A stretch of DNA of 64,000 nucleotides, from assembly GCA_000719025.1 (NCBI GenBank), contig JODP01000004.1, forward strand, positions 62,001 to 126,000. The letters run 5' to 3'. A program made the translations under genes and the position numbers. This DNA comes from Kineosporia aurantiaca JCM 3230. GTDB taxonomy: Bacteria; Actinomycetota; Actinomycetes; Actinomycetales; Kineosporiaceae. The notes under the pieces are model-generated. The model had not been told where the DNA came from, ran no database searches, and saw nothing but the letters and a program-made list of their open reading frames with translations. Shown here piece after piece: positions 7,197-16,210 of this stretch; positions within the stretch are counted from its first letter, which is position 1; the number at the start of each line of letters is the position of its first letter.

Positions 7197-8435
7197 TCAG
7201 GCTCCGAGCAGCCGGGCCGCGATCAGCGTGCCCTCGGTGCTGATCTGACCCGAGACCTCGGAGGCCCGCCCGGCGACCTCCGGGGTGAGCACCGCCTTCA
7301 GCGCGGTGGACAGCGACTCCGTCGTCGGAACCGGCCCGTCATGCGCCACTCCGATGCCCAGTTCCGCTACCCGTCGGGCGAAGTACGGCTGGTCGACGAC
7401 CTGGGGCACGATCACCTGCGGAGCACCGGCCCGGGTCGCCGTAGTCGTGGTGCCCGCGCCCCCGTGGTGAATAACCGCAGCGCAGCGCGCCAACAAGGCC
7501 TGCTGGTTGATCTCACCGACCGCGAAGGAGTCCGCCCCGTCGTCGAGCAACCCCAACTCCGCCCAGCCCGCGGCCACAACGACGCGACGGCCGTGCTGCC
7601 GCGCCGCCTCAATCGCCATCCCGCCGGCCTCGGTCAGATTCTGCTGGAGCCCCATGCTGCCGAACCCGACGTAGACCGGCGGCTCGCCCGCGTCCAAAAA
7701 CTCCACCAGACCTTCCGGCAATGGACGCCTGTCCGGCAGGATCCAGGCGCCGGTCTGGACGACGTCGATCTTCGAAGGCTGGGGCCAGGGGGCGAGGACG
7801 GGGTCCGTCGCCAGCCACGGGGTAGAGGTGAAGATGTACTCGCGGACGTCTTCCACCGGGGGCAGGCCCACGGAGACGCGGTGCTCGTTGAACAGCCCGC
7901 CGAAGACCACCTTCATGGTCTCGCGGTCGTACTCCCAGAGCGCGGCGTTGTCCGTCACTCCTTCCGGCAATGGACGTCCGGGGTAGGGATACGGAGGGTG
8001 GTGCGGGGCAGGGAGCGTGGTGGGTTGGAACCGGACCGACACCCAGCGGATGCCCAGCTGGTCGGCGGCCGAGCGGGCGCCGCACGCGGCGGGCATCAGC
8101 CCGGTGCCGACCACCACGTCACCCGGCCCGGCCGCCGAGAGCACAGCGTCGTACTGGGTGGCGACGATGCGCCGGGCCCGCACCTGAAGCTCCTCCAGGG
8201 GCAACCGGCGTCCCACATTGTCGCCCTGCTTGGCCTTCACCTCGGCGATCATCGCCTTCACGGCCTGCCCGGCGGGCACCAGTGGCACCTCGACGCGCTC
8301 CAGCAGGGCGGCGAAGTCGTCGTCCGGAGGAGCACAGACGACGGCGTCGGTGCCGCGTTCCTTCAGTTTCACGGCCAGGGCGGCCAGCGGCTCAACGTCC
8401 CCGCGAGACCCGTAAGTGGATAGGACGACGCGCAT
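7197..8435 (-). CDS. family 1 glycosyltransferase, probable rifamycin glycosyltransferase (Rgt-like)
   Basis: The protein has 412 residues. The N-terminal acceptor half starts MRVVLSTYGSRGDVEPLAAL, the opening of GT1 antibiotic and sterol glycosyltransferases. The donor-binding motif in the C-terminal half is AAVIHHGGAGTTTTATRAGA, then PQVIVPQVVDQPYFARRV. Such enzymes move a sugar from UDP- or dTDP-sugar to a small molecule. The key context is a RAE-type inverted repeat just upstream (8482-8504), an element known to mark rifamycin-inducible genes including Rgt glycosyltransferases that inactivate rifampin. That specificity is inferred from the element plus the family. A 17-bp sequence coding RPLPEG occurs twice inside the gene (7711-7727 and 7960-7976). 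Confidence 0.8.
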   Translation of the reverse strand: MRVVLSTYGSRGDVEPLAALAVKLKERGTDAVVCAPPDDDFAALLERVEVPLVPAGQAVKAMIAEVKAKQGDNVGRRLPLEELQVRARRIVATQYDAVLSAAGPGDVVVGTGLMPAACGARSAADQLGIRWVSVRFQPTTLPAPHHPPYPYPGRPLPEGVTDNAALWEYDRETMKVVFGGLFNEHRVSVGLPPVEDVREYIFTSTPWLATDPVLAPWPQPSKIDVVQTGAWILPDRRPLPEGLVEFLDAGEPPVYVGFGSMGLQQNLTEAGGMAIEAARQHGRRVVVAAGWAELGLLDDGADSFAVGEINQQALLARCAAVIHHGGAGTTTTATRAGAPQVIVPQVVDQPYFARRVAELGIGVAHDGPVPTTESLSTALKAVLTPEVAGRASEVSGQISTEGTLIAARLLGA

Positions 8436-8481
8436 CTCAGACCCCCAGAGTTGGTTACGGAGAGAGATTCTGAGGGGTTAC

Positions 8482-8515
8482 GGGGGTCTTGCCGCAAGGC
8501 CCCCCGTGCGCTATA
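8482..8515 (-). promoter_or_regulatory. rifamycin-associated element (RAE) with TATAGC -10 box, upstream of the glycosyltransferase
   Basis: GGGGGTCTTGC, one central base, GCAAGGCCCCC (8482-8504): 11-bp arms with a single mismatch, matching the published actinobacterial RAE pattern (GGGGCTT...AAGGCCCC). On the minus strand TATAGC (8510-8515) ends exactly 5 bp before the repeat, placing the repeat at the transcription start. The same arrangement stands ahead of helR at 61932-61965. The glycosyltransferase ATG lies 46 bp downstream. Confidence 0.8.
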
Positions 8516-8533
8516 CGTTAGGAAGGGAGAGGT

Positions 8534-9289
8534 TCAGTGTTCGCCCCGCCCCAGCGTCTGCGCCGGCGTCGCGCCCGGTCGGGTCCACTGCGGGGTAGGG
8601 CGGCCGGTCGGCCCCCAGGTGCCTTCTCCCTCTACGTCGGTGCGCCAGTACCAGCAGGCCCCCTGCCCCTCCGGCCAGCCCTCGGGGGTCTCCTGCCAGG
8701 ACTCACCGCGTCCGTAGGGCGTCAGATCCAGCAGGGCGAAGGAGTACCCGGCCAGTTCCGTACCCCGCCCGGTGGTCGAGTAGGTCAGGAACACCCGGTC
8801 GCCGTCACGCAGAAAACTGGTGATGGAACCCATTTCGGTACCGATCGGGGCGTCCAGCCCGCGGACCGAGTACCAGGGCTGGGTGTAGCCCATGAACTCC
8901 ACGAAGGGGGCCACCTCCTCCCAGGCTCCGGTGGTCAGGAAAGCGAACGAGACGCCACGGGCGTTCAGGTACACCGCGTCCTTCACATGCCAGGCCGTGA
9001 CCGTGCAGCCCTCACACTGCCCCTGGTGCGGAGCTCCGTCCCACCACATGTGCTTGTAGACCAGCAGTTCCCCGCGGCCCTCGAAGAGCTCGATGAACGG
9101 GACCGGGCCATTGGCGCCGACCACCTCCACCGTCCCGTCGATCTCCGTCATCGGCAGGCGGCGACGGGCGGCGGCGATGGCGTCGCCCTCGTGGGTGTGC
9201 GCCTTCTCGCGCGCCAGCAGCCCGTCCCGGGCGGCCTGCCAGGTGGCCAGGTCGACGACGGGCGGGCGGCCGGTGGATGCGGTTGCCAT
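8534..9289 (-). CDS. DUF899 (thioredoxin-like) family protein
   Basis: The protein has 251 residues, full length for the family. Recognisable pieces are ATWQAARDGLLAREKAHTHE near the N-terminus, RRLPMTEIDG, the thioredoxin-like core ELLVYKHMWWDGAPHQGQCE followed by GCT, and VFLTYSTTGRGTE with LDLTPYGRGESW at the C-terminus. The single CEGC pair resembles a redox-active CxxC. The biochemical role of DUF899 is not established. It lies on the same strand as, and upstream of, the RAE-controlled glycosyltransferase, but that gene has its own promoter. Confidence 0.85.
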   Translation of the reverse strand: MATASTGRPPVVDLATWQAARDGLLAREKAHTHEGDAIAAARRRLPMTEIDGTVEVVGANGPVPFIELFEGRGELLVYKHMWWDGAPHQGQCEGCTVTAWHVKDAVYLNARGVSFAFLTTGAWEEVAPFVEFMGYTQPWYSVRGLDAPIGTEMGSITSFLRDGDRVFLTYSTTGRGTELAGYSFALLDLTPYGRGESWQETPEGWPEGQGACWYWRTDVEGEGTWGPTGRPTPQWTRPGATPAQTLGRGEH

Positions 9290-9365
9290 GAGTTCCTCGA
9301 TTCGGTCGGGCCGGAGGGTCTGCAGGACAGACCGCGGCCACGACCGGAACTCATCGGCGAGGAGA

Positions 9366-10703
9366 TCAGGGCTTGCGAAGACCCAGGTGCTCGCGCAGCG
9401 TCGTCCCTTCGTAGTCGGTGCGGAACACGCCCCGCTCCTGCAGCAGCGGCACCACCTGGTCCACGAACGGGGCCAGGCCGTCCGGGGTGATGTGCGGGAC
9501 CAGGATGAAGCCGTCGGAGACGTCCTCCTGCACGAACCGGTTGATCGTCTCGGCCACGGTGGCCGGGGAACCGACGAAGTTCTGCCGGCCGGTCACCTCG
9601 ATCACCAGGTCCCGGGCCGAGAGCTTCTCGGCCTCGGCCTTGGCCCGCCACTCGTTGGCCAGGGCGACCGGGTCCTTGGCGAACTGACGGACGCTGGCCC
9701 GCCCCTTCGCGATCAGCTCACCTTCGACGGTGGGATCGAAGGACGGCAGCGGGCCGTCCACGTCGAAGTCGGACAGGTCGGTGTTCCACAGCTGTTCGAG
9801 GAAGTTGATCGCGGTCTGCGGGGAGACCTGGGCCCGGCGCACCTGGTGGGCGATCTCCTCGGCCTCCGCGTCGGTGTCGCCCAGCACGAAACTGGCCGCC
9901 GGCAGGATCAGCAGGTCGTTCCACTCGCGGCCGAACTTGGCCAGGCGCCCCTTCACGTCCGAGTAGAAGGCCTTGCCCTCGGTCAGCGTGGCGTACCGGG
10001 AGAAGATCGCGTCCGCGCCGGAGGCGGCGAAGTCCCGGCCCTCGTCGGAGTCGCCGGCCTGGAAGATCACCGGGCGGCCCTGCGGGCTGGTCGGGACGTT
10101 GAACTGGCCCTCGATGTCGAAGAACCGGTCGTGATGGGAGAACCGGCCGGGCGTGGCCGCGTTCAGGAACTGCCCGGACTCCTGGTCGGCGACGATCTCG
10201 ACGCCCGCCCAGGAGTCGAACAGCTCGTTGGTGGTCTGCAGGAAGGTGCGGGCCCGCTCGTACCGGTCCTCCTGGGCCAGGTAGCCGCCGCGCCGGAAGT
10301 TCTCCCCGGTGAACCGGTCCCAGCTGGTCACCACGTTCCAGGCGGCCCGGCCCTCGGAGAGGTGGTCCAGGCTGGCGAACTGCCGGGCCACCTCGTAGGG
10401 CTCGTTGAAGGTGGAGTTGATCGTGCCGGTCAGGCCGAGGCGCTCGGTGACCGCGGCCAGGGCGGCCAGCACGGTGAAGGTGTCCGGGCGGCCGACCACG
10501 TCCAGGTCGTAGATCCGGCCCTTCTGCTCGCGCAGCCGCAGACCTTCGGCCAGGAACATGAAGTCGAACTTGCCGCGCTCGGCGGTCTGGGCGAAGCGCC
10601 GGAAGGAGTCGAACTCGATGTGGCTGCCGGCCGCCGGGTCGCTCCAGACCGTGGTGTTGTTGACGCCCGGGAAGTGCGCGGCGAGGTGGATCTGCTTGGT
10701 CAT
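9366..10703 (-). CDS. LLM flavin-dependent monooxygenase, NtaA/SnaA/DszA type
   Basis: The protein has 445 residues, full length. Diagnostic segments: IEFDSFRRFAQTAERGKFDF with MFLAEG, RPDTFTVLAALAAVTERLGL, the FMN-site NEPYEVARQFASLDHLSEGR with AAWNVVTSWD, and PVIFQAGDSDEGRDFAA. These proteins use free FMNH2 to break C-S bonds of organosulfur compounds (as DszA) or oxidise chelators (as NtaA). The ATG overlaps the stop of the upstream LLM gene by one base (TGATG). Together with the peptide-type ABC importer and the DUF1684 protein upstream, it looks like the last enzyme of an uptake-plus-oxidation operon. The substrate is unknown. Confidence 0.9.
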   Translation of the reverse strand: MTKQIHLAAHFPGVNNTTVWSDPAAGSHIEFDSFRRFAQTAERGKFDFMFLAEGLRLREQKGRIYDLDVVGRPDTFTVLAALAAVTERLGLTGTINSTFNEPYEVARQFASLDHLSEGRAAWNVVTSWDRFTGENFRRGGYLAQEDRYERARTFLQTTNELFDSWAGVEIVADQESGQFLNAATPGRFSHHDRFFDIEGQFNVPTSPQGRPVIFQAGDSDEGRDFAASGADAIFSRYATLTEGKAFYSDVKGRLAKFGREWNDLLILPAASFVLGDTDAEAEEIAHQVRRAQVSPQTAINFLEQLWNTDLSDFDVDGPLPSFDPTVEGELIAKGRASVRQFAKDPVALANEWRAKAEAEKLSARDLVIEVTGRQNFVGSPATVAETINRFVQEDVSDGFILVPHITPDGLAPFVDQVVPLLQERGVFRTDYEGTTLREHLGLRKP

Positions 10704-11902
10704 CAGGCACTCACATATCGGTTGGCCGGCCGGGACAGTCCGAGCAGACCCCGCAGGGTCGGGTTCTCGGGATAGGCGGTACGGAAGAGGCCCCGCCGCT
10801 GGAGCTCCGGAACCAGGCCCCGGGTGATCCGGGTCAGGTCATACGGCAGGGTCGCCGGACGCAGCCGGTACCCGGTCAGCCCGGCCTGCTGCCATTCCTG
10901 GAGCAGGTCGGCGAGCTGGGCCGGGGTGCCCGCGAAGATCTCCGCGTCGCTGGTGTACTCGGCGCCGGCCAGATCGTTCAGGTGGGCCAGGCGGTCGCGC
11001 GCGGCCTGCTCGGTCTCGTCCAGCACGACCACCAGATCGGCCCAGACGTGGATGTTCTCGCGGCCGGCGGCCCGGCCCTCAGCCGCGATCCGGCCGGCCA
11101 GGTCGGCGGCCTCGGTGGCGTTGTGCGGGGTGACGAAGCCCAGATCGGCGGCCCGGCCGATCAGGCGGTACGGGATGTCCTGGTGGCCCAGGGCGGCGAC
11201 CACCGGCTGGCCCTGCGGCGGGCGCGGGGTGATCGAGGGACCCTTGACCGAGAACCAGCGGCCCTCGAAGTCGATGTAGTGCAGCTTGTCCCGGTCCACG
11301 AACCGGCCGGTGGCCACGTCCCGGATCTCCGCGTCGTCCTCCCAGCTGTCCCAGAGCCGGCGCAGCACCTCGACGTAGTCGGCGGCCTCGTCGAACAGGT
11401 CGGCGATCAGCTGCTGCACGTCCGGGTCGTCCGGCCGGGTCACGTCGACCACCGGTAGGTCCCGTCGGCCGAAGTGCTGGGCGGCGTCCGGGCGGACGGC
11501 CGCCTGGATCCGGACCCCGGCCCGTCCGGTGGCCGCATAGTCCACCGTGGCAATAGCTTTGGAGAGGTGGAAGGGCTCGGTATGGGTGACGATCGCGGTC
11601 GGGATCAGGCCGATGGCGTGGGTGACCGGGGCGATCCGGGCGGCGATGAGCACCGCGTCCAGCCGGCCGCGCACCCGGTCGGTGCGCTGGTCCTGCGTGA
11701 CGAACTCGTCCGACTGCAGGTTCAGCGCGTCCTCGATGGTGAGCAGGTCGAGCAGGCCGGCCTCGGCCTCGAGCGCCAGGTCGGTCCAGTAGCGCGGGGA
11801 GAGCAGGTCCTGGGGGCGGGCGTCGGGCTGACGCCAGGCGGCCGGGTGCCAGCCCGCGCCGTCCAGGGCTACCCCGAGATGCAGAAAGTCGTCGGCGCTC
11901 AT
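10703..11902 (-). CDS. LLM flavin-dependent monooxygenase
   Basis: The protein has 399 residues. The N-terminus LGVALDGAGWHPAAWRQPDA and the segment RYWTDLALEAEAGLLDLLTI mark an LLM protein of the NtaA-related branch; YAATGRAGVRIQAAVRPDAA and PPQGQPVVAALGHQDIPYRL follow the fold. The ATG at 11902 (GAGG six bases upstream) is chosen. The frame stays open back to 11965, but that stretch is the palindromic repeat at 11917-11966 and not coding. It overlaps the next LLM gene by one base, so the pair should be made together and may act on the same substrate. Confidence 0.88.
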   Translation of the reverse strand: MSADDFLHLGVALDGAGWHPAAWRQPDARPQDLLSPRYWTDLALEAEAGLLDLLTIEDALNLQSDEFVTQDQRTDRVRGRLDAVLIAARIAPVTHAIGLIPTAIVTHTEPFHLSKAIATVDYAATGRAGVRIQAAVRPDAAQHFGRRDLPVVDVTRPDDPDVQQLIADLFDEAADYVEVLRRLWDSWEDDAEIRDVATGRFVDRDKLHYIDFEGRWFSVKGPSITPRPPQGQPVVAALGHQDIPYRLIGRAADLGFVTPHNATEAADLAGRIAAEGRAAGRENIHVWADLVVVLDETEQAARDRLAHLNDLAGAEYTSDAEIFAGTPAQLADLLQEWQQAGLTGYRLRPATLPYDLTRITRGLVPELQRRGLFRTAYPENPTLRGLLGLSRPANRYVSA

Positions 11903-11916
11903 GCACATCCTCTTCC

Positions 11917-11966
11917 CGTGATCATGGAGTTCTTCCCCGGATTCGCGGGAAAACTCCATGATCACG
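11917..11966. repeat. dispersed palindromic repeat, copy 1
   Basis: CGTGATCATGGAGTT ... AACTCCATGATCACG: perfect 15-bp arms, with TTCCC/GGGAA pairing further in, giving a long hairpin. A close relative lies at 42767-42809. The element sits between the DUF1684 gene (stop 11984) and the LLM gene start (11902), inside what is otherwise one operon, where it could reduce downstream expression. Confidence 0.8.
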
Positions 11967-11983
11967 AAAGGTTTGGGGGGTGG

Positions 11984-12766
11984 TCAGTAGGGGGTCTTCT
12001 CGCCGGCCTCGATCGCGACCTTCAGCCGGTTCTCGGCGGGCGGCAGCGGGCAGGTGGCGAGTTCGGTGTACGCGCAGGGCAGGTTGGCGGCGCGGTTGAA
12101 ATCGAGGACGACGTTCCCGTCACCGTCCGGCACGCCGACCTGGATCACCCGGTTGGCCGCGTAGGTGGTCACGCCGGAGGTGGCGTCGGTCAGCAGGACC
12201 ATCAGGCTGCCCGGCGCGTGGCCGTGGAAGGCGGTCAGGGTCAGCGCCTGGCCGTCGAGTTCGAAGGCCAGCTCGCCGGGTGCGTCGTAGATGTGCTCCA
12301 GCCCCTCCACCGCCGCGCCGACCGTGGTCGGGCGGGGTTCGGCGAAGGGCCGGAACTTCGCGGTGACGGCCCAGCGCGGGTCCGGCTCGTAGGCCGGGGT
12401 GCCGTGGAAGGCCTTGCGCAGCTCGGTGTCCGGGTGGCGGGGGCGGACGATGTCGAAGCCGCCGCGCTTGGCCACCTCGATCACCGCATCCTTCCAGATC
12501 GCCTTCACCCCGCCGCGTTCGGGAAGCACGCCGAACCGGTACTTGCCGGTGCGGACCTGGCCGTCGACGGTGATCTCCTCACCGTCCCCCAAGACCACCA
12601 CGACGCCGTCCGCGTCCGTACTCCACTCGCCCGGAGCGTCCGCGAACCGCTCGGGCTCCTCGGTCAGCCAGTGGATCGCGGTGATCGCCAGGAAGCCGTG
12701 CGGATCGGCCAGCCGGGCCTCCTGGGCCTGGTGCCAGTCCTGCCATTCGGCCACGAAAGTGCTCAC
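11984..12766 (-). CDS. DUF1684 family protein
   Basis: The protein has 260 residues, full length. The family signature is clear at the C-terminus: VVLDFNRAANLPCAYTELAT, then CPLPPAENRLKVAIEAGEK. The middle carries AITAIHWLTEEPERF, LPERGGVKAIWKD and YEPDPRWAVTAKFRPF. The biochemical function of DUF1684 is unknown; these proteins often sit with LLM oxygenases and dipeptide-type importers, as here. Its ATG overlaps the ABC ATPase stop by four bases (ATGA), so it is coupled to the transporter. Confidence 0.88.
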   Translation of the reverse strand: MSTFVAEWQDWHQAQEARLADPHGFLAITAIHWLTEEPERFADAPGEWSTDADGVVVVLGDGEEITVDGQVRTGKYRFGVLPERGGVKAIWKDAVIEVAKRGGFDIVRPRHPDTELRKAFHGTPAYEPDPRWAVTAKFRPFAEPRPTTVGAAVEGLEHIYDAPGELAFELDGQALTLTAFHGHAPGSLMVLLTDATSGVTTYAANRVIQVGVPDGDGNVVLDFNRAANLPCAYTELATCPLPPAENRLKVAIEAGEKTPY

Positions 12767-14367
12767 GGGTGTGCTCCTTCGGAGTGCGGTACCGCCTGGC
12801 CGGGAATGGCGGCCAGGAGCTCGCGGGTGTACTCGTGCTGCGGACTGCCGAACAGGCCGGCGGTGGTCCCGGTCTCCACGATCCGCCCGTGCCGCATCAC
12901 CGCGACCCGGTGGGCGATCTGGCGGACCACGGCCAGGTCGTGGGAGACGAAGAGATAGGCGACGCCGGTATCGGCCTGGAGTTCCACCAGCAGGTCCAGC
13001 ACCTGGGCCTGGACCGAGACGTCGAGCGCGGAGACCGGCTCGTCGCAGACCACCAGGTCGGGTGAGAGGGCCAGGGCGCGGGCGATCGCCACCCGCTGAC
13101 GCTGCCCGCCGGACAGCTCGGCCGGGCGCCGCTGAAGCATCGTGCTCGGCAGGGCCACCCGGTCCAGGAGATCACGGGCCCGGGCCTGACGGGAAGCGCG
13201 ATCGCCCACCCGGAACACCTTCAGCGGCTCCTCGATGATCTGGGCCACGGTGAACCGCGGATCCAGCGAGGCGTAGGGATTCTGGTAGATCAGCTGGGCC
13301 CGGCGGCGCAGTTCCCGGCTTTTGGACGCGGTGATGTCGGTCCCGTCGAAATGGATGACGCCCGCGGTCGGGTCGGTCAGGCGCAGCACCAGCCGGCCGG
13401 TGGTCGACTTGCCCGAGCCGGACTCCCCCACCAGGGCCAGGGTCTCCCCCTTGTTCAGGGTGAAGCTCACCCCGTCAACGGCTTTCACCGACTTCCCGCC
13501 GGGCAGCGGGAACTCCTTGGCCAGGTCCTCGACCACGAGCAGGGGCTCCTCGGTGGCCCGGGCCCGCACCTGGGGGCTGCGCAGGCTGGGCGCCGCGGCC
13601 AGGAGCTTGCGGGTGTACTCGTGCTGCGGGTCGGCCATCACGGTGGCGGTGGGCCCGGTCTCGACGATCCGGCCCTGGGACATCACCACGATCCGGTCGG
13701 CCCGGTCCGCGGCCACCGCCAGGTCGTGGGTGACCAGCAGCACGGCGGCCCCGCTCTCGGCCACCAGGTGCTGCAGGTGGTCGAGGATGACCTTCTGCAC
13801 GGTGACGTCGAGCGCGCTGGTCGGCTCGTCCGCGATGATCAGGGCCGGATCGGCGGCGATGGCGATGGCGATCAGCACCCGTTGCCGCATGCCCCCGGAG
13901 AGCTCGTGCGGGTACTGCCGGGCCCGGGTCGCCGGGTCCGGAAGACCGGCCTTGTCGAGGATCTCGACGGCCCGCACCGCGGCCTGCGGGCGGGTGGCCA
14001 GGCCGTGCAGCCGCAGCACCTCGGCCACCTGCTCGCCGATCCGCTTGACCGGGTTCAGCGACACCGCCGGATCCTGCGGCACCAGGCCGATCCGGGCTCC
14101 GCGCACGGTCCGCAGGGCGCGCGGCGAGGCGTTGTCCAGGCGCTGCCCGGCGAAATGGACGCTGCCCCGCTCGATCCGGGCGTTGTCGGCGAGCAGCCGG
14201 ACGACCGCGTGGGCGGTGGTGCTCTTGCCCGATCCGGACTCCCCGACCACCGCGACGGTCTCGCCCTTGTGCACCTCGAGGGTGATCCCGTCGACCGCGG
14301 TGACCGGGGCCGAGCGGGTGCGGTAGCTGACCGCCAGGTCGCTGATCTCGAGCAAAGGGGTGCTCAC
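12763..14367 (-). CDS. ABC transporter ATPase, two fused nucleotide-binding domains (DppD-DppF type)
   Basis: The protein has 534 residues. Domain 1 (about 1-255) has Walker [15 protein letters not shown], signature [19 protein letters not shown] and Walker [13 protein letters not shown]. Domain 2 (about 275-534) has [31 protein letters not shown] and [12 protein letters not shown]. Both sets are intact. Fused DppDF-type ATPases power oligopeptide/nickel-family importers. The GTG at 14367 overlaps the upstream permease stop by four bases (GTGA), which fixes the start; the frame extends further only as antisense noise. It is the fourth gene of the operon that starts at 17829. Confidence 0.92.
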   Translation of the reverse strand: MSTPLLEISDLAVSYRTRSAPVTAVDGITLEVHKGETVAVVGESGSGKSTTAHAVVRLLADNARIERGSVHFAGQRLDNASPRALRTVRGARIGLVPQDPAVSLNPVKRIGEQVAEVLRLHGLATRPQAAVRAVEILDKAGLPDPATRARQYPHELSGGMRQRVLIAIAIAADPALIIADEPTSALDVTVQKVILDHLQHLVAESGAAVLLVTHDLAVAADRADRIVVMSQGRIVETGPTATVMADPQHEYTRKLLAAAPSLRSPQVRARATEEPLLVVEDLAKEFPLPGGKSVKAVDGVSFTLNKGETLALVGESGSGKSTTGRLVLRLTDPTAGVIHFDGTDITASKSRELRRRAQLIYQNPYASLDPRFTVAQIIEEPLKVFRVGDRASRQARARDLLDRVALPSTMLQRRPAELSGGQRQRVAIARALALSPDLVVCDEPVSALDVSVQAQVLDLLVELQADTGVAYLFVSHDLAVVRQIAHRVAVMRHGRIVETGTTAGLFGSPQHEYTRELLAAIPGQAVPHSEGAHP

Positions 14368-15248
14368 CACTGCCGTACCTCCCCGTCCAGGGCCCGGGCG
14401 ATCCGGTTGGTCGCCAGCACGGTGGCGGCGATGGTCAGGCCGGGCAGGGTGGTCAGCCACCAGGCGTTGGCCAGGTAGTTGCGCCCGTCGGCGATCAGCG
14501 TGCCCCACTCCGGGGCGGGCGGCGGAGCGCCGCAGCCGAGGAAGCTCAGGCTGGAGACGGCCAGGATCGAGGTGCCGAACTCCAGGGTGGCCAGCACCAG
14601 CACCGGGCCGATGCTGTTGGGCAGGACGTGCCGCCCGAGCACGGTGTACCAGCGGGCGCCGAGCCCCTGGGCGGCCTCGACGTAGACCGCGGTGCGCACC
14701 CGCAGCACCTCCGAGCGCATCACCCGGGCGAAGCCGGCGATGTTGGCCACGCCGACCGCCACGGCGACCTTGGTGGTGCCGTAGCCGAGCGCGGTGACCA
14801 CGGCCAGGGACAGGAACAGGGTCGGGATGGACAGGACGACGTCGACGAACCGCATCAGCACGTCGTCCACCCAGCCGCCGCTGAACCCGGCGACCAGGCC
14901 GATCAGGCCGCCCACGACGAAGGCGAACGCCACCGCGATCAGGGTGGCGCGCAACGAGAGCTGGGCGCCGTGCACGACCCGGGAGAACAGGTCGCGCCCG
15001 AGGCTGTCGGTGCCGAACCAGTGCGCGCCGCTGGGGGCGGAGAAGTTGTCCTCCGGCACCCCGCGGATCGGGTCGGTGTTGGTGAACACGTCGGGGGCGA
15101 AGGCGGCGACGATCACGGTCAGGACGATCAGGACGGACAGCACCAGGCCGGGGCGGCGGCCGAAGAAGACCAGCGTGCGGCGCAGCCGGGAGCCCTCGAC
15201 GGCGGCCGGCTCGGCCTTCTCCAGGCCCAGGGGCAGGGTGAGGCTCAT
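14364..15248 (-). CDS. ABC transporter permease, DppC type
   Basis: The protein has 294 residues with six membrane segments, starting with a DppC-type N-terminal helix (PGLVLSVLIVLTVIVAAFAP). The periplasmic TNTDPIRGVPEDNFSAPSGA followed by HWFGTDSLGRDLFSRVVHGA is the hallmark of DppC permeases. The EAA loop reads YVEAAQGLGARWYTVLGRHV with LPN. Its ATG overlaps the DppB-type stop by four bases. It forms the membrane channel with the 15245 gene product. Confidence 0.92.
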   Translation of the reverse strand: MSLTLPLGLEKAEPAAVEGSRLRRTLVFFGRRPGLVLSVLIVLTVIVAAFAPDVFTNTDPIRGVPEDNFSAPSGAHWFGTDSLGRDLFSRVVHGAQLSLRATLIAVAFAFVVGGLIGLVAGFSGGWVDDVLMRFVDVVLSIPTLFLSLAVVTALGYGTTKVAVAVGVANIAGFARVMRSEVLRVRTAVYVEAAQGLGARWYTVLGRHVLPNSIGPVLVLATLEFGTSILAVSSLSFLGCGAPPPAPEWGTLIADGRNYLANAWWLTTLPGLTIAATVLATNRIARALDGEVRQW

Positions 15249-16210
15249 GCGAACACCGCCCGGGGCCGGGCCAGCACGATCCGCGGATCCAGGGCCGGGT
15301 AGACCAGGTCGACCAGCAGGTTGACCACGACGAAGACCAGCGCTCCGTAAGCCACCACCCCGAGCACCACCGGCATGTCCTGGGTGGAGACCGCAGCCTG
15401 GGTGACTCGCCCGAGGCCGTTGCGGGAAAAGACCGTCTCGATCACCACCGCGTTGGCCATCAGCTGCCCGACCAGGAGCCCGGCCACGGTCAGGGTGGGC
15501 AGGGAGGCGTTGCGCAGAGCGTGGCGCAGGTGGATGTGCACCCGCCCGGCGCCCTTGGCCCGCGCCGTGCCGACGTAGGGCTCGTCCAGGGTGGTGTTCA
15601 GGCTCTTCGCCAGGACCAGGGCGATCTGGGCGCCGGTCGGGACGGCCAAGGTGATGGCGGGCAGCACCAGGCCCTTGACGCCCCCGTTGCCGAAGGCCGG
15701 GAACCAGGCGTTCCGGAAGGAGAAGAACTGCACCAGCATCAGCCCGATCCAGAAGGTCGGCACCGACACCCCCAGCGGGGGCAGGGAGAGCAGGAACTGC
15801 CGCACCCAGCGCCGCGAGCTGTAGGTGGCCGCCATCGCCAGGCCCCCGCCGAACAGCAGCGCCAGGATCAGCGCGCTGCCGGTCAGCAGCAGGGTCGAGG
15901 GCAGCGCGTCGGTGATCATCGTGCGTACCGGCTGCCCGGTGGAGACCGAGTTCCCGAGGTCGCCCCGCAGCGCGTGCCCCAGGTAGTCCAGGTACTGCAG
16001 GAAGACCGGCTTGTCGAAGCCGTACTCGTGGCGCAGGGCGGCCAGGCGGGCCGGGTCGACCGGGGCCGAGTCCATGCTCTGCCCGGCCATCGCCGAGACC
16101 GGGTCGCCGGGTAGCAGCACCAGGATGAAGAAGGCCAGGGTGTACGCCGCCCAGAGCACCCCCACGGCCTGGGCCAGCCGCCGGGCGACGTACCGCTGCA
16201 CGGGACTCAT
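15245..16210 (-). CDS. ABC transporter permease, DppB type
   Basis: The protein has 321 residues. DppB features: YVARRLAQAVGVLWAAYTLA, FFILVLLPGDPVSAMAGQSM, LDYLGHALRGDLGNSVSTGQ, VSVPTFWIGLMLVQFFSF and the EAA loop YVGTARAKGAGRVHIHLRHA with LRNASLP. The ATG at 16210 overlaps the binding-protein stop by one base (TGATG); the open frame upstream of it is antisense and is not used. It pairs with the DppC-type permease. Confidence 0.92.
   Translation of the reverse strand: MSPVQRYVARRLAQAVGVLWAAYTLAFFILVLLPGDPVSAMAGQSMDSAPVDPARLAALRHEYGFDKPVFLQYLDYLGHALRGDLGNSVSTGQPVRTMITDALPSTLLLTGSALILALLFGGGLAMAATYSSRRWVRQFLLSLPPLGVSVPTFWIGLMLVQFFSFRNAWFPAFGNGGVKGLVLPAITLAVPTGAQIALVLAKSLNTTLDEPYVGTARAKGAGRVHIHLRHALRNASLPTLTVAGLLVGQLMANAVVIETVFSRNGLGRVTQAAVSTQDMPVVLGVVAYGALVFVVVNLLVDLVYPALDPRIVLARPRAVFA

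Noticed and set aside
7711..7976. 17-bp direct repeat in the glycosyltransferase gene
   Set aside because: It encodes the same RPLPEG stretch twice in frame; probably chance or a local structural repeat, with no sign of mobility.
11903..11965. N-terminal extension of the LLM gene back to 11965
   Set aside because: The extra residues come from the palindromic repeat; a good ribosome site precedes ATG 11902.
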